A stretch of 52,983 nt of DNA. Origin: an uncultured Flavobacteriaceae bacterium. GTDB taxonomy: Bacteria > Bacteroidota > Bacteroidia > Flavobacteriales > Flavobacteriaceae. Position numbers and translations under genes: made by a program. The stretch spans positions 1-52,983 of the forward strand of contig CAJQMT010000036.1 of the NCBI GenBank assembly GCA_905479475.1, given 5' to 3'. The notes below the pieces were generated by a model. That model worked only from the letters and a program-made list of their open reading frames with translations. It had not been told where the DNA came from and made no database searches. Positions 25,201 to 34,615 of the stretch are shown here, in pieces; within the stretch, counting starts at the first letter, position 1; each line of letters opens with the position of its first letter.

Positions 25201-26664
25201 ATGCAAGCCGACCAAATTCTAATTATCATAGCAGCGTATTTTTGCTTGTTGTTGTCAATTTCCTACTTGACAGGCAAACGTGATTCCAATCAAGATTTTT
25301 TTATCGCAAATAAGAAATCACCCTGGTATGTTGTGGCTTTTGGAATGATTGGCGCCTCACTTTCTGGGGTTACGTTTATTTCTGTGCCAGGCTGGGTTCA
25401 AGACAGCCAGTTCAGTTATCTGCAAATTGTCATCGGGTATTTCTTCGGTTATCTCGCCATCGCGTACCTACTACTTCCAATTTACTACAAACTCAAGATC
25501 ACTTCTATCTACGAATATTTGAACATCCGTTTTGGCACTATCAGTCACAAAACGGGCGCATTTTTCTTTTTTGTTTCTAGAGTTTTAGGGGCTGCTTTTC
25601 GGCTCTTTTTAGTAGCTACTGTTTTGCAGTATTTCATTTTTGATACCTGGAACATTCCTTTCGAACTTACGGTAACATTTTCCATTCTATTGATATGGCT
25701 TTATACATTTAAGGGGGGAATCAAAACAATTGTTTGGACAGATACCTTGCAAACTTTTTTTATGATCGCTGCAGTTATCACGGCTATATATATCCTAAAC
25801 AATTACTTTATTTCAAATAATATAAATTATTTAAAGTCAGATGCTTTTAAAGAATATTCAAAAATATTTTTTGCCGATGAAATTACAAATAAAAAACATT
25901 GGCTCAAATCTGTTTTAGGCGGCATGTTTATCGCCATTTCCATGACAGGACTTGATCAAGATATGATGCAAAAAAATCTAACTTGCCGAAATGTAAAGGA
26001 GGCGCAATGGAACATTGTCTCTTTGGGTACCGTTTTAATTGTGGTAAATTTTATTTTTCTTTTTTTGGGAGCACTCTTATTCCTTTATGCCGAGCATAAC
26101 CAAATTCAAATGCCACGTATGGATGGTCAAATAAAAACAGATTTTCTATTTCCCGAAATCGCATTGAACCACGAGCTTGGCATACCACTAGCAATAATGT
26201 TTGTACTCGGACTCATCGCTGCTGCATACTCAAGTGCCGACAGTGCATTGACTTCTTTGACAACCTCTTTTTGCTTTGATTTCTTAAACTTCGGAAAAAA
26301 GACCAACGTTTCACAGAAAAAAATCCGTAAAAATGTTCATGTTGGAGTTTCGCTACTTCTGATCATCGTTATTGTTGCATTCAAGCGTGTTTTGAATGAA
26401 AATGTTATTAGCAGCTTGTTGACAGTGGCCACCTATACGTACGGCCCCTTGTTAGGCTTGTTTGCTTTTGGCATTTTTACAAAACATTCCATCCAAGACA
26501 AATTTACACCTGCGATTGCTTTGCTGGCCATTGTTTTCACTTGGTTTTTACACAATCATTCAAAAAGCCTATTCTCTGGCTATGTCTTTGGCTATGAATT
26601 AATCATTTTTAACGGCGTATTCATGTTTTTAGGGCTCTATTTAATTCGCAACAAAACACAGTAG
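25201..26664 (+). CDS. Sodium:solute symporter (SSS family)
   Basis: A 487-residue inner-membrane transporter of the SSS/LeuT-fold family with about 13 helices. Recognised by [34 protein letters not shown] (the unwound TM1 region), [37 protein letters not shown] and [18 protein letters not shown] (Na2-site Ser residues in the helix-8 region). Na+ drives uptake of sugars, amino acids or vitamins in this family; the substrate cannot be read from sequence and no catabolic gene adjoins it. The ATG at 25201 is the natural start. The 258 nt between it and the divergent recR hold no other gene I can support. Confidence 0.9.
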   Translation: MQADQILIIIAAYFCLLLSISYLTGKRDSNQDFFIANKKSPWYVVAFGMIGASLSGVTFISVPGWVQDSQFSYLQIVIGYFFGYLAIAYLLLPIYYKLKITSIYEYLNIRFGTISHKTGAFFFFVSRVLGAAFRLFLVATVLQYFIFDTWNIPFELTVTFSILLIWLYTFKGGIKTIVWTDTLQTFFMIAAVITAIYILNNYFISNNINYLKSDAFKEYSKIFFADEITNKKHWLKSVLGGMFIAISMTGLDQDMMQKNLTCRNVKEAQWNIVSLGTVLIVVNFIFLFLGALLFLYAEHNQIQMPRMDGQIKTDFLFPEIALNHELGIPLAIMFVLGLIAAAYSSADSALTSLTTSFCFDFLNFGKKTNVSQKKIRKNVHVGVSLLLIIVIVAFKRVLNENVISSLLTVATYTYGPLLGLFAFGIFTKHSIQDKFTPAIALLAIVFTWFLHNHSKSLFSGYVFGYELIIFNGVFMFLGLYLIRNKTQ

Positions 26665-26679
26665 TCAGAAATTTATGCT

Positions 26680-26687
26680 TAATTTTG
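26680..26687 (+). promoter_or_regulatory. -7 promoter element of pdxH
   Basis: Reads TAATTTTG (TAnnTTTG), ending 4 nt before the pdxH ATG at 26692, which suggests a leaderless transcript. Confidence 0.5.
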
Positions 26688-26691
26688 AGCT

Positions 26692-27339
26692 ATGGAAAAA
26701 GACCTAAGCAATTACAGAAAATCATATCAAAAAGGACAACTTATAAAAGCTACCGCTCCAGAAAACCCACTAGAATTGTTTCAAAAGTGGTTTCATGAGG
26801 TGGAAGAATTTGGGAATACCGAAGAACCCAATGCCATGACTTTATCAACGATTGGCAAAGACTTATTTCCAAAAAGTCGCGTTGTCTTACTAAAAAAGCT
26901 CACATGGGAAGGCTTTGTTTTCTATACCAATTACCAAAGTGAAAAAGGGAGAGCCATTGCAGAAAACCCGAACGTGTGTTTGTCTTTTTTCTGGCAAGGT
27001 CTCGAACAACAAGTGATTGTCAAAGGAATGGCAGAAAAAATTGCGGCGAATTTATCGGATGGTTATTTTGAATCAAGACCCAATGGTAGCAAATTAGGTG
27101 CATGGGCATCCAATCAGAGTGAAATCATTGAAAAAAGAGAGGTTTTAGAAGACAACTTAAAACGATTTGAAGAAAAATTTAAAGACCAAGAGATTCCTCG
27201 GCCTGAACATTGGGGAGGCTACCTCGTAAAACCGGTGTCCATTGAGTTTTGGCAAGGAAGAGACAATCGAATGCATGATAGAATACGCTACACCTTACAA
27301 GAAGAGTTTAGCTGGAAGATTGAACGATTGGCCCCATAA
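26692..27339 (+). CDS. pdxH: Pyridoxamine 5'-phosphate oxidase
   Basis: A 215-residue FMN flavoenzyme that oxidises pyridoxine or pyridoxamine 5'-phosphate to PLP. Motifs: PNAMTLSTIG, PKSRVVLLKK, FVFYTNYQSEKGRAIAENP, LEQQVIVKGMAEK, YFESRPNGSKLGAWASNQSEII and the C-terminal signature FWQGRDNRMHDRIRY. Full length. Probably transcribed alone; sixA has its own promoter. Confidence 0.95.
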   Translation: MEKDLSNYRKSYQKGQLIKATAPENPLELFQKWFHEVEEFGNTEEPNAMTLSTIGKDLFPKSRVVLLKKLTWEGFVFYTNYQSEKGRAIAENPNVCLSFFWQGLEQQVIVKGMAEKIAANLSDGYFESRPNGSKLGAWASNQSEIIEKREVLEDNLKRFEEKFKDQEIPRPEHWGGYLVKPVSIEFWQGRDNRMHDRIRYTLQEEFSWKIERLAP

Positions 27340-27402
27340 TTGACCTTGATTTTTTCTTTCTGCTTTTATTTAAAAAAAATTTCAAATTCTTTTAGCTTTC
27401 GC

Positions 27403-27410
27403 TATCTTTG
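27403..27410 (+). promoter_or_regulatory. -7 promoter element of the sixA-ppx-cyclophilin operon
   Basis: Reads TATCTTTG (TAnnTTTG), 19 nt before the sixA ATG at 27430. Confidence 0.55.
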
Positions 27411-27429
27411 ATTATATCTATTAAAATAA

Positions 27430-27918
27430 ATGAAAACAATTTACATTGTTAGGCACGCCAAGTCGTCTTGGGAATACCAAGAGATCAAAGACATGGACCG
27501 CCCTTTGAAAAAGAGAGGAATCAATGACGCTTATCTAGTGTCTTCCATTCTCAAAGAAAAAATACTCAAACCCGATGCTTTTATTACCAGTAGTGCCATA
27601 AGAGCATTGTCAACAGCTGTTGTTTTCTGCAACAATTTTGGGTTTCCTTTGTCGCGTTTAAAAATCAACAAATCGCTTTACAATTTTAGCGACGGCTATT
27701 TGGTAAAAACAATCAAGGCTTTGGACGATGAATTTGATTCAGCGATTGTATTTAGCCATGACCATGGAATCAATGATTTTGTCAATAAGTTTGGAAGTGA
27801 AAGTATTGCACATGTACCCACTTGTGGCGTGATTGGAATTCAATTTGAAAATAACCATTGGAAAAGTATCAAAAAAGGAACTACTATTTTAAAAGAGTTT
27901 CCAAAGTTTCACAAATAA
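27430..27918 (+). CDS. sixA: SixA-type phosphohistidine phosphatase
   Basis: A 162-residue histidine-phosphatase-superfamily protein. The catalytic RHG-type motif is YIVRHAKSSW (nucleophilic His), followed by DMDRPLKKRG, ITSSAIRALSTA and the second His motif IVFSHDHGINDF. SixA proteins remove phosphate from phosphohistidine, for example on phosphorelay or PTS proteins; the natural target here is unknown. First gene of an operon with ppx (15-nt gap) and a cyclophilin gene. Confidence 0.87.
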   Translation: MKTIYIVRHAKSSWEYQEIKDMDRPLKKRGINDAYLVSSILKEKILKPDAFITSSAIRALSTAVVFCNNFGFPLSRLKINKSLYNFSDGYLVKTIKALDDEFDSAIVFSHDHGINDFVNKFGSESIAHVPTCGVIGIQFENNHWKSIKKGTTILKEFPKFHK

Positions 27919-27933
27919 CAAACCCTTTTTATT

Positions 27934-28827
27934 TTGATAGAAATCAAGAAATACGGAGCCATTGACATAGGATCGAATGCAATCCGTCTTTTGATATGCA
28001 ATGTTATTTTAAAGAAAAAAGAAAAGCCTAAATTCAAGAAATCTGCCTTGGTTCGAGTTCCCATTCGTTTGGGCGCCGATTCTTTCAATACCGGAATTAT
28101 TTCTGAAAAAAATTATGACCGAATGATGGACGCTATGCAAGCATTTCAATTGCTTATGAAAGTGCATGGCGTTGAAAAGTACAAGGCCTGCGCTACATCT
28201 GCAATGAGAAATGCCAAAAACGGCAAGGAACTGACACAGTCGATAAAAGAAAAATCAGGGATTGATATTGAAATTATCAACGGCACAAAGGAAGCACAAA
28301 TTATTGCCTCCACCGATCTTTCTGAATTTATCGAAGGAAACAAGTCTTATTTGTATGTCGATGTTGGTGGCGGAAGTACAGAATTTACAGTTTTTTCAAA
28401 AGGAAAGGTCATCGCCTCAAAATCATTTAATATTGGCACTGTGAGATTGTTAAACAAAGAAATTAGCAATAAGAAGACCTGGAAAGAAATTCAAGCATGG
28501 ATCCGCATAAACACACAAGATCTTAAAAAAACTGTATTGATCGGCTCTGGAGGAAACATCAATAAGATTTTTAAAATGTCTAGACAGGCTCCAGAAAAAC
28601 CACTCTCACTGATTTATATGAAAGCGCATTATCAGTTCTTAAAAAAAATGTCTTATGGTGACCGTATCTCAGAACTTGGGTTGAATCCAGACCGGGCTGA
28701 TGTGATTGTCCCTGCAACCAAAATATACCTTTCTGCCATGAAATGGTCTGGGGCAAAGAAAATTTATGTTCCTAAAGTCGGACTTTCTGACGGTATCATC
28801 AAAAGCCTTTACAACGGCCTATTCTAA
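27934..28827 (+). CDS. Ppx/GppA-family phosphatase (exopolyphosphatase-like)
   Basis: A 297-residue actin-like-fold phosphatase. KYGAIDIGSNAIRLLI (phosphate loop 1), ACATSAMRNAKNG, VDVGGGSTEFTVF (loop 2) and LIGSGGNINKIFKM are diagnostic. The single-core-domain length fits the short Bacteroidota Ppx/GppA type without the HD-like C-terminal domain. It should hydrolyse polyphosphate ends or pppGpp; which cannot be told. The start is a TTG at 27934, since no ATG exists before the phosphate loop. Functionally it opposes the VTC polymerase at 5308-6051. Confidence 0.9.
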   Translation: MIEIKKYGAIDIGSNAIRLLICNVILKKKEKPKFKKSALVRVPIRLGADSFNTGIISEKNYDRMMDAMQAFQLLMKVHGVEKYKACATSAMRNAKNGKELTQSIKEKSGIDIEIINGTKEAQIIASTDLSEFIEGNKSYLYVDVGGGSTEFTVFSKGKVIASKSFNIGTVRLLNKEISNKKTWKEIQAWIRINTQDLKKTVLIGSGGNINKIFKMSRQAPEKPLSLIYMKAHYQFLKKMSYGDRISELGLNPDRADVIVPATKIYLSAMKWSGAKKIYVPKVGLSDGIIKSLYNGLF

Positions 28828-28832
28828 AACGT

Positions 28833-29540
28833 ATGTACTTACATTTGGCTCCTAAAAAACTATATATTTTGCTTTGTTTCCTTGTAGCGTGTTCTACAAA
28901 AGAAGCGCCAAAAAAAAAGATGTCTCATCCTGAAATAAAAACAGTTGTCGTAAAAAAGAGTAAAAAACAGAAAAAGAAGCGGTATATCAACGACACAATT
29001 ACCACGGAAAATTGTGTCTTTTTTTTTAAACAGTACGGAAAAGACAACCAAGAAACAAAAGTTCTTTTAACTACCCGACTCGGCAGTATTACAATCCGAC
29101 TGTACAAGAACACTCCGTTACATAGGGCTAGCTTTATTTACTTGGTAAAGCACGGATATTTTGATACGACTTGTTTTTACAGAGTCGTACCTAATTTCAT
29201 TGTCCAAGGAGGAAATTCCGATAGGGAGAGCACCACTGAATTCAGAACGCAGTTGAACAATTATTTAATTCCTGCAGAATTTAGAACAAACCGCCCCCAC
29301 AAAAGAGGTGTTCTTGCTGCGGCAAGAGATTGGGAATACAATCCAGAAAAAAAATCATCTCCTTTTGAATTCTATTTCATACAGTCAAAAAAAGAACAAA
29401 CACATTTAAATTTTGAGCACACTGTTTTTGGTGAAATAATAAAGGGAATTGATGTCATTGACAAAATAGCGGCAGAAGATATTGATACTGACGAATGGCC
29501 AAGGAAAAATATCTCTATAACAATGAAAGTATTGAATTGA
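28833..29540 (+). CDS. Cyclophilin-type peptidyl-prolyl isomerase lipoprotein
   Basis: A 235-residue secreted lipoprotein. The hydrophobic leader LYILLCFLVACSTKEA carries a lipobox Cys, then a very Lys-rich linker (KKSKKQKKKR), then a cyclophilin domain from about residue 70: LLTTRLGSITIRLY, ASFIYLVKHGYFDTTCFYRVVPNFIVQGG, RGVLAAARD, FEFYFIQ and NFEHTVFGEIIKGIDVIDKIA. It should catalyse proline isomerisation in envelope proteins from a membrane anchor. Some contact residues depart from classical cyclophilin (FEFYFI rather than SQFFI), so catalytic strength is uncertain. Third gene of the sixA-ppx operon, 5-nt gap. Confidence 0.86.
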   Translation: MYLHLAPKKLYILLCFLVACSTKEAPKKKMSHPEIKTVVVKKSKKQKKKRYINDTITTENCVFFFKQYGKDNQETKVLLTTRLGSITIRLYKNTPLHRASFIYLVKHGYFDTTCFYRVVPNFIVQGGNSDRESTTEFRTQLNNYLIPAEFRTNRPHKRGVLAAARDWEYNPEKKSSPFEFYFIQSKKEQTHLNFEHTVFGEIIKGIDVIDKIAAEDIDTDEWPRKNISITMKVLN

Positions 29541-29572
29541 ACCCTCATGGAATTTCATTTACCAATTTTCAT

Positions 29573-30145
29573 TCATTCTTCAAACCAAAGAACAAAAGAA
29601 GTGGGTTTTACTAAATTGGGTATTTGTTCCGAAAAGATCTCCTTTGTACTAAGTGACCGAATCCCCAAGTCTTTTTTGTCTAGTGTCATAGTTGCATTTA
29701 ATGCCGTTAAATACAAAGTTGCTTTTGTGAATGTTGTTTCGATTTTATCAATCGTTGTCCAGAGGTTGATTTCTTCAAAAGTACTACTCAACCCAATGCC
29801 GTCCTTTGTTTTGTATCGTTCGTCATAAACATCTACAAAACGAATCGTTGACAAGGAATCCAGCGGTTCTCTTGGCGTAATTGTTAAAAGATGTTTCCCG
29901 TCTTCAGCATAAATCAAATACTTGTCGTCTTCTTGCGTATATGCACCTTGAAAACCAAGCAAACCCTCACTCAAACGCTTTACAACAGAGTCGTTTTTAA
30001 AAAGTGCCTCAATTTCCAGCACAGTTGTTTTGGAGTTGAGTTTTCCTATCTGATTCTTGGCAACCTTAAAATCCTTATTTTTTGAACAAGAAACACTCAT
30101 AAAAATAGCCAAAAGACTTAACGTAATAAAACTTGTACTTTTCAT
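29573..30145 (-). CDS. Conserved hypothetical lipoprotein
   Basis: A 190-residue lipoprotein: MKSTSFITLSLLAIFMSVSCSKNKDFK has a clear signal and lipobox Cys at 20. The mature part contains KNQIGKLNSKTTVLEIEALF, a possible helix-rich segment, then beta-type sequence (YLIYAEDGKHLLTITPREPLDSLSTIRFVDVYDERYKT). I do not recognise a named domain; similar lipoproteins are common in Flavobacteriaceae. Convergent with the cyclophilin gene and divergent from queE. Function unknown. Confidence 0.7.
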   Translation of the reverse strand: MKSTSFITLSLLAIFMSVSCSKNKDFKVAKNQIGKLNSKTTVLEIEALFKNDSVVKRLSEGLLGFQGAYTQEDDKYLIYAEDGKHLLTITPREPLDSLSTIRFVDVYDERYKTKDGIGLSSTFEEINLWTTIDKIETTFTKATLYLTALNATMTLDKKDLGIRSLSTKEIFSEQIPNLVKPTSFVLWFEE

Positions 30146-30248
30146 TTAATGTCATTTAATTAGGGATGTAAACTTAATGGAAATCTCTTTAAAAATAAAA
30201 TAGAAATAAAAGTTAAAACAGCAACCACTAAAAACAGTTTGCTTGTCG

Positions 30249-30256
30249 TATCTTTG
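30249..30256 (+). promoter_or_regulatory. -7 promoter element of queE
   Basis: Reads TATCTTTG (TAnnTTTG), 16 nt before the ATG at 30273. It lies within the longer TTG-initiated frame from 30243, supporting the shorter start. Confidence 0.55.
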
Positions 30257-30272
30257 GCCAAAATTTATTGAG

Positions 30273-30905
30273 ATGCCTAGCACGGAAACCAAATTATTGA
30301 TAAAGGAAGGAAAAATGCTTCCACTTATGGAAGAATTCTACACCATTCAAGGCGAAGGTGGACATACAGGAACAGCTGCTTACTTTATAAGGATTGGTGG
30401 TTGTGATGTCGGTTGTCATTGGTGTGATGTTAAAGAGAGCTGGGATGCAAATACACACCCTCCCACCTTGACCGACAGCATCGTCTCAAACGCAAAGGCA
30501 CATGCAAAAACAGTCGTGGTTACAGGTGGAGAACCTTTGATGTGGTCGATGGATTATATCACAAGAGAACTCAATTCTGCGGGACTTAAAACACATATAG
30601 AAACTTCTGGAGCGTATCAACTTTCAGGACATTGGAATTGGATTTGCTTGTCTCCCAAAAAAACAAAATTACCGCTTGCCGAAATATACCCACATGCAGA
30701 TGAGTTGAAAATGATTATTCACAATGCGGATGATTTTTTGTTTGCGGAACAAGAAGCTGCAAAGGTTTCTAAAAAATGCAAATTGTTCCTTCAACCGGAG
30801 TGGAGTAAAAAAGAAAAGATGATCCCTCAGATTATTGAGTACGCCATGAAAAACCCTCAGTGGCAAATTTCCATACAGACACACAAATACTTAAATATCC
30901 CATAG
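30273..30905 (+). CDS. queE: 7-carboxy-7-deazaguanine synthase (radical SAM)
   Basis: A 210-residue radical SAM enzyme that contracts 6-carboxy-tetrahydropterin to 7-carboxy-7-deazaguanine in preQ0/queuosine synthesis. MEEFYTIQGEGGHTGTAAYFIRIGG is the family opening, followed by the cluster motif C-DVG-C-HW-C (CX3CX2C), VVVTGGEPLMW, THIETSGAYQL, WICLSPKKTKLP and a C-terminal LFLQPEWS. The ATG at 30273 is chosen because the promoter element lies between it and the upstream TTG. Convergent with folE, whose product (dihydroneopterin triphosphate) feeds the same pathway. Confidence 0.94.
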   Translation: MPSTETKLLIKEGKMLPLMEEFYTIQGEGGHTGTAAYFIRIGGCDVGCHWCDVKESWDANTHPPTLTDSIVSNAKAHAKTVVVTGGEPLMWSMDYITRELNSAGLKTHIETSGAYQLSGHWNWICLSPKKTKLPLAEIYPHADELKMIIHNADDFLFAEQEAAKVSKKCKLFLQPEWSKKEKMIPQIIEYAMKNPQWQISIQTHKYLNIP

Positions 30906-30934
30906 GAATTTGAGACACTAAAAAAGGATTGTTT

Positions 30935-31621
30935 CTAGACGTTCGTCTCTAATTTGATATAATCCAAAAACTCACGTTTGGTCTCTTTATTTTTAAAAAG
31001 ACCTCCGTACTCTGCAGTTACTGTGCTGCTCTCGATGTCTTTTATTCCTCGTGAATTTACACAAAGATGCTTCGCGTCAATGACACAAGCTACGTCTTGC
31101 GTACCCAAAGCTTCTTGTAAGGCCTGTACAACTTGCATGGTCAATCTTTCTTGTACCTGTGGTCGTTTGGCAAAGTGTTCTACGATACGATTCATCTTTG
31201 ACAATCCAATCACACTCCCTTTGGAGATATAGGCTACGTGCGCACGTCCAACAATTGGCAAAAGATGGTGCTCACAAGTAGAATAAACAACAATGTTTTT
31301 CTCGACGAGCATTTCACCGTATTTGTAAGTGTTTTTAAATGTGGAAAGTTCTGGTCTGTTTTTCGGATTCAAACCTCCAAACAATTCCTTCACGAATGCT
31401 TTGGCAACTCTTTTGGGAGTACCTCCGAGGCTGTCATCGTTTAGGTCCATTCCTAAAGTAGTAAGAATATCGGTAACACTCTCCTGAATACGTTCAATTT
31501 TTTCTTCATCAGACAACACAAAAGCATCGGGCCTTAGCGGTGTTTTTGCTGAAGTACCTATATGATTTTCTCCTATCTCATCGATGTCTTTGTAACTCTT
31601 CCCGTTTTTTCCTTCAAACAT
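30935..31621 (-). CDS. folE: GTP cyclohydrolase I
   Basis: A 228-residue enzyme that converts GTP to dihydroneopterin triphosphate, used for folate and queuosine. The signature YSTCEHHLLPIVGRAHVAYIS includes the zinc Cys and His; IGLSKMNRIVEHFAKRPQVQERLTMQV and KHLCVNSRGIKD (second zinc Cys) complete the active site. An N-terminal extension of about 35 polar residues precedes the core. It has its own promoter overlapping the end of hisS. Confidence 0.95.
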   Translation of the reverse strand: MFEGKNGKSYKDIDEIGENHIGTSAKTPLRPDAFVLSDEEKIERIQESVTDILTTLGMDLNDDSLGGTPKRVAKAFVKELFGGLNPKNRPELSTFKNTYKYGEMLVEKNIVVYSTCEHHLLPIVGRAHVAYISKGSVIGLSKMNRIVEHFAKRPQVQERLTMQVVQALQEALGTQDVACVIDAKHLCVNSRGIKDIESSTVTAEYGGLFKNKETKREFLDYIKLETNV

Positions 31622-31640
31622 GATCGTTGTATCTATTTGG

Positions 31641-31648
31641 CAAATTTA
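31641..31648 (-). promoter_or_regulatory. -7 promoter element of folE
   Basis: On the minus strand reads TAAATTTG (TAnnTTTG), 19 nt before the folE ATG at 31621 and overlapping the last codons of hisS. Confidence 0.5.
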
Positions 31649-33022
31649 CGAATTAATCACCACTTGAAGCAATTCTTTCAAGTCGCATTCTTGCTGTGTT
31701 CCGTTTTGCATATTTTTTATTGTAAACGTATTTTTTTCTATTTCGTTCGACCCCACCAAAACAACAAAAGGTATGTTCCGATTGTTGGCGTAGTTCATTT
31801 GTTTTTTCATTTTAGCACTATCAGGATACACTTCCGCTCGCACACCTGCCTCTCTGAGACTTTTCATAGCTTTGAAGCAATACAAGGCTTCTTTCTCTCC
31901 AAAATTAACAAAGACAACCTGTGGTTCTGGTTGCACGACTTCTTCAAACAAATCTAATTCTTCCAAAACCAAATAAATTCTATCGAGTCCAAAAGAAATT
32001 CCAACACCACTCATATCTTTGAGTCCAAAAATCCCTGTCAAATCGTCGTACCTTCCGCCGCCGCCAATAGAGCCTATTTTTACACCGTCAGGCGCTGCTA
32101 CTTCAAAAATAGCTCCTGTATAATAATTCAATCCTCTTGCCAATGTGACATCCAATTCTAAAAGAGCAGTTTGCAACCCAAGTTCCAGAACCGTATCTGT
32201 AACAAATCTCAACTCTCTCACTCCTTCCAAGCCTTCTTCAGAACCTTTCAACATTTCAGAAAGCTGGTCGAGCTTTTCTGTATTGCTTCCTGAAAGAGAA
32301 AACAAAGGACTCAATTTTTTAATAGCTCCTTCGGAAATTCCCTTTTGTTTCATTTCTTTAACAATACCTTCCCTACCTATCTTATCAAGTTTATCCAAAG
32401 CAACTGTAAAATCGATCAATTGATCTTTGGCTCCAATAATCTCAGCAATTCCTGAGAGAATTTTGCGATTGTTCATTTTGATGGTTGTACCTGAGAGTTT
32501 CAGTTTTGTAAAAACTGTGTCGTACAATTGAACAAACTCTACCTCTTGCCAAAGCGATTTACTTCCAACAACATCAGCATCACATTGATAAAATTCTCGA
32601 AACCTCCCTTTTTGAGGACGGTCTGCGCGCCATACAGGCTGCATCTGAAAACGTTTGAAAGGAAAACTCAATTCATTTTGACGTTGTACCACATAACGTG
32701 CAAAAGGAACGGTTAAATCGTAACGCAATGCTTTTTCTGAAATCTGTGAAGTAATTTGTTTGCTGTTTTTATCAGCTAAGGAATTGACGTCTGCTTTTTT
32801 TAAAAAATCTCCCGAATTTAAAATTTTAAAAATCAATCGATCTCCTTCCTCGCCATACTTTCCCATCAGTGTCGATGAATTTTCGAAAGAGGGGGTCTCA
32901 ATGGGCTGAAAACCGAATGTCTGAAACACATCTTTTATAATCCCAAATATGTAATCACGTTGTGCGACTTCAACTGGAGAAAAATCTCTGGTGCCTTTCG
33001 GTATGGATGGTTTTTGTGCCAT
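31646..33022 (-). CDS. hisS: Histidyl-tRNA synthetase
   Basis: A 458-residue class II synthetase. PSIPKGTRDFSPVE is the usual opening, LRYDLTVPFARYVV and QPVWRADRPQKGRFREFYQCDAD form motif 2, the histidine-A region is ARGLNYYTGAIFEV, motif 3 is GGGGRYDDLTGIFG ... GVGISFGLDRI, and the C-terminal anticodon-binding domain is present (VYPDSAKMKKQMNYAN). ATG 33022 gives MAQKPSIPKG; an upstream ATG at 33043 would add seven residues. Stands as its own unit between the folE promoter and the pnt terminator. Confidence 0.95.
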   Translation of the reverse strand: MAQKPSIPKGTRDFSPVEVAQRDYIFGIIKDVFQTFGFQPIETPSFENSSTLMGKYGEEGDRLIFKILNSGDFLKKADVNSLADKNSKQITSQISEKALRYDLTVPFARYVVQRQNELSFPFKRFQMQPVWRADRPQKGRFREFYQCDADVVGSKSLWQEVEFVQLYDTVFTKLKLSGTTIKMNNRKILSGIAEIIGAKDQLIDFTVALDKLDKIGREGIVKEMKQKGISEGAIKKLSPLFSLSGSNTEKLDQLSEMLKGSEEGLEGVRELRFVTDTVLELGLQTALLELDVTLARGLNYYTGAIFEVAAPDGVKIGSIGGGGRYDDLTGIFGLKDMSGVGISFGLDRIYLVLEELDLFEEVVQPEPQVVFVNFGEKEALYCFKAMKSLREAGVRAEVYPDSAKMKKQMNYANNRNIPFVVLVGSNEIEKNTFTIKNMQNGTQQECDLKELLQVVINS

Positions 33023-33117
33023 GAGTTCTAAAATAAGCTGCAAATATCTGAAAAAAACTGCTTTTTAGCACCAAGTTCTTAGTTAATTTTTACAGTTTTC
33101 ATTTCATTACAAATGAA

Positions 33118-33153
33118 GAAACCTGACTGGTCCGTTAAGACTTGTCAGGTTTC
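33118..33153 (-). terminator. Hairpin terminator of the pnt operon
   Basis: Perfect 10-bp inverted repeat GAAACCTGAC / GTCAGGTTTC around a 16-nt loop, about 24 nt after the pntB stop. The following minus-strand sequence is only moderately T-rich. Confidence 0.6.
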
Positions 33154-33176
33154 TGATTTTATTCCTTTGGAAAATC

Positions 33177-34562
33177 TTACATCCCTTTTAACTCGCTCAC
33201 CAACTCGGTAAGCGCTGCTTTGGCATCTCCAAATAACATAGTTGTTTTAGAGTTGTAAAACAATTCATTTTCAATTCCAGCGTAGCCTGCATTCATACTA
33301 CGTTTATTCACAATAATATGTTTGGCATTTTCAACATCTAAAATTGGCATTCCAAAGATTGGACTGGCTGGGTCGTTGTGTGCTGCAGGATTCACAACAT
33401 CATTGGCTCCTACCACTAATACCACATCTGCATTGTTAAATTGCGGATTGATATCGTCCATTTCAACAAGCAAACTGTAATCAACATTTGACTCAGCCAA
33501 CAATACATTCATATGTCCTGGCATACGGCCTGCTACTGGATGTATCGCATATTTTACATTCACTCCTTTTTTAGTCAACAATTCTTCCAATTCGTGAATG
33601 ACATGTTGCGCTTGTGCTACTGCTAAACCGTACCCCGGCACAATGATCACATTGGTTGCATAATTCATCATAATCGCAGAATCACTCGGCGTTGTATTTG
33701 TAATAGTTCCCAAAGTTTTGTTCACTCCTTCTGCGACTACTGCACCTCCAAAGTTTCCAAAAATAACTGAACCCAAAGTTCTATTCATAGCCTTACACAT
33801 CGCAACCGTTAAGATTATCCCAGCAGAACCTACTAAAATACCTCCTACCAACATTACCTTGTTGTCATAAAGCACCCCTGTAATAGCGGCAGCGATACCG
33901 GTCAAAGAATTCAATAAAGAAATCACTACAGGCATGTCTGCACCTCCAATTGGCAACACAAACAAAACGCCATATACCAAACCTAACGCCAACAATGCAT
34001 AAGCAATAACTGGGTTTCCAATACCTGCAATCACTAAATAAGCTGAAAAAGCGATGATTCCAATTATAAAAAGATTGTTAATGATATTGTACTGTGGTAA
34101 CTTCACTACACTTTTAAGAGTACCATTTAGTTTTCCCCAGGCAACCAAACTTCCTGAGAAAGTAATGGCTCCAATTACAACTCCTGAAATGATTGTTGCT
34201 ACGATGGTAGCTTCAGAACTCGTTGTTATATTGCCAAATTCCACCAAACCAATCAAAGCAGCACTTGCCCCTCCAAATCCGTTGAATAAAGACACCAATT
34301 CTGGCATTTTTGTCATTTCCACCTTGATAGCAATCAACCACCCGATAACACCTCCAATAAGAAGTGCCAATGCAATTAAAATATAGATGATATTGGGCAC
34401 ATTTTCTTTTGATAAAAAAATCGCACCTAAAATTGCCAACCCCATTCCTAAGGCTGCGGTAGAATTTCCTTTCTTTGCTGTTTCAGGATGTCCTAACAAC
34501 TTCAATCCAACAATAAAGGTAACCGTGGCTACTAGGTAAATAATACTTAATAAAATATCCAT
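33177..34562 (-). CDS. pntB: NAD(P)+ transhydrogenase subunit beta
   Basis: A 461-residue membrane subunit. About eight or nine helices form the proton channel (domain II), followed from about residue 285 by the NADP(H)-binding domain III: VPGYGLAVAQAQHVIHEL, YAIHPVAGRMPGHMNVLLAE, DVVLVVGANDVVNPAAHND and VNKRSMNAGYAGIENELFY are all classic PntB. With the two alpha chains upstream it uses the proton gradient to make NADPH from NADH. Last gene of the three-gene operon, with a terminator after it. Confidence 0.96.
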   Translation of the reverse strand: MDILLSIIYLVATVTFIVGLKLLGHPETAKKGNSTAALGMGLAILGAIFLSKENVPNIIYILIALALLIGGVIGWLIAIKVEMTKMPELVSLFNGFGGASAALIGLVEFGNITTSSEATIVATIISGVVIGAITFSGSLVAWGKLNGTLKSVVKLPQYNIINNLFIIGIIAFSAYLVIAGIGNPVIAYALLALGLVYGVLFVLPIGGADMPVVISLLNSLTGIAAAITGVLYDNKVMLVGGILVGSAGIILTVAMCKAMNRTLGSVIFGNFGGAVVAEGVNKTLGTITNTTPSDSAIMMNYATNVIIVPGYGLAVAQAQHVIHELEELLTKKGVNVKYAIHPVAGRMPGHMNVLLAESNVDYSLLVEMDDINPQFNNADVVLVVGANDVVNPAAHNDPASPIFGMPILDVENAKHIIVNKRSMNAGYAGIENELFYNSKTTMLFGDAKAALTELVSELKGM

Positions 34563-34615
34563 GTTTTTGTGTTTTTTTGAAAGTTTTTTGAATCGTAATT
34601 CAATACTTTGCCAAA

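Noticed and set aside
25053-25283. Plus-strand ORF overlapping the start of the sodium symporter
   Set aside because: It is in another frame over the symporter's first 80 nt, Cys/Asn-rich with no domain, and best explained as chance.
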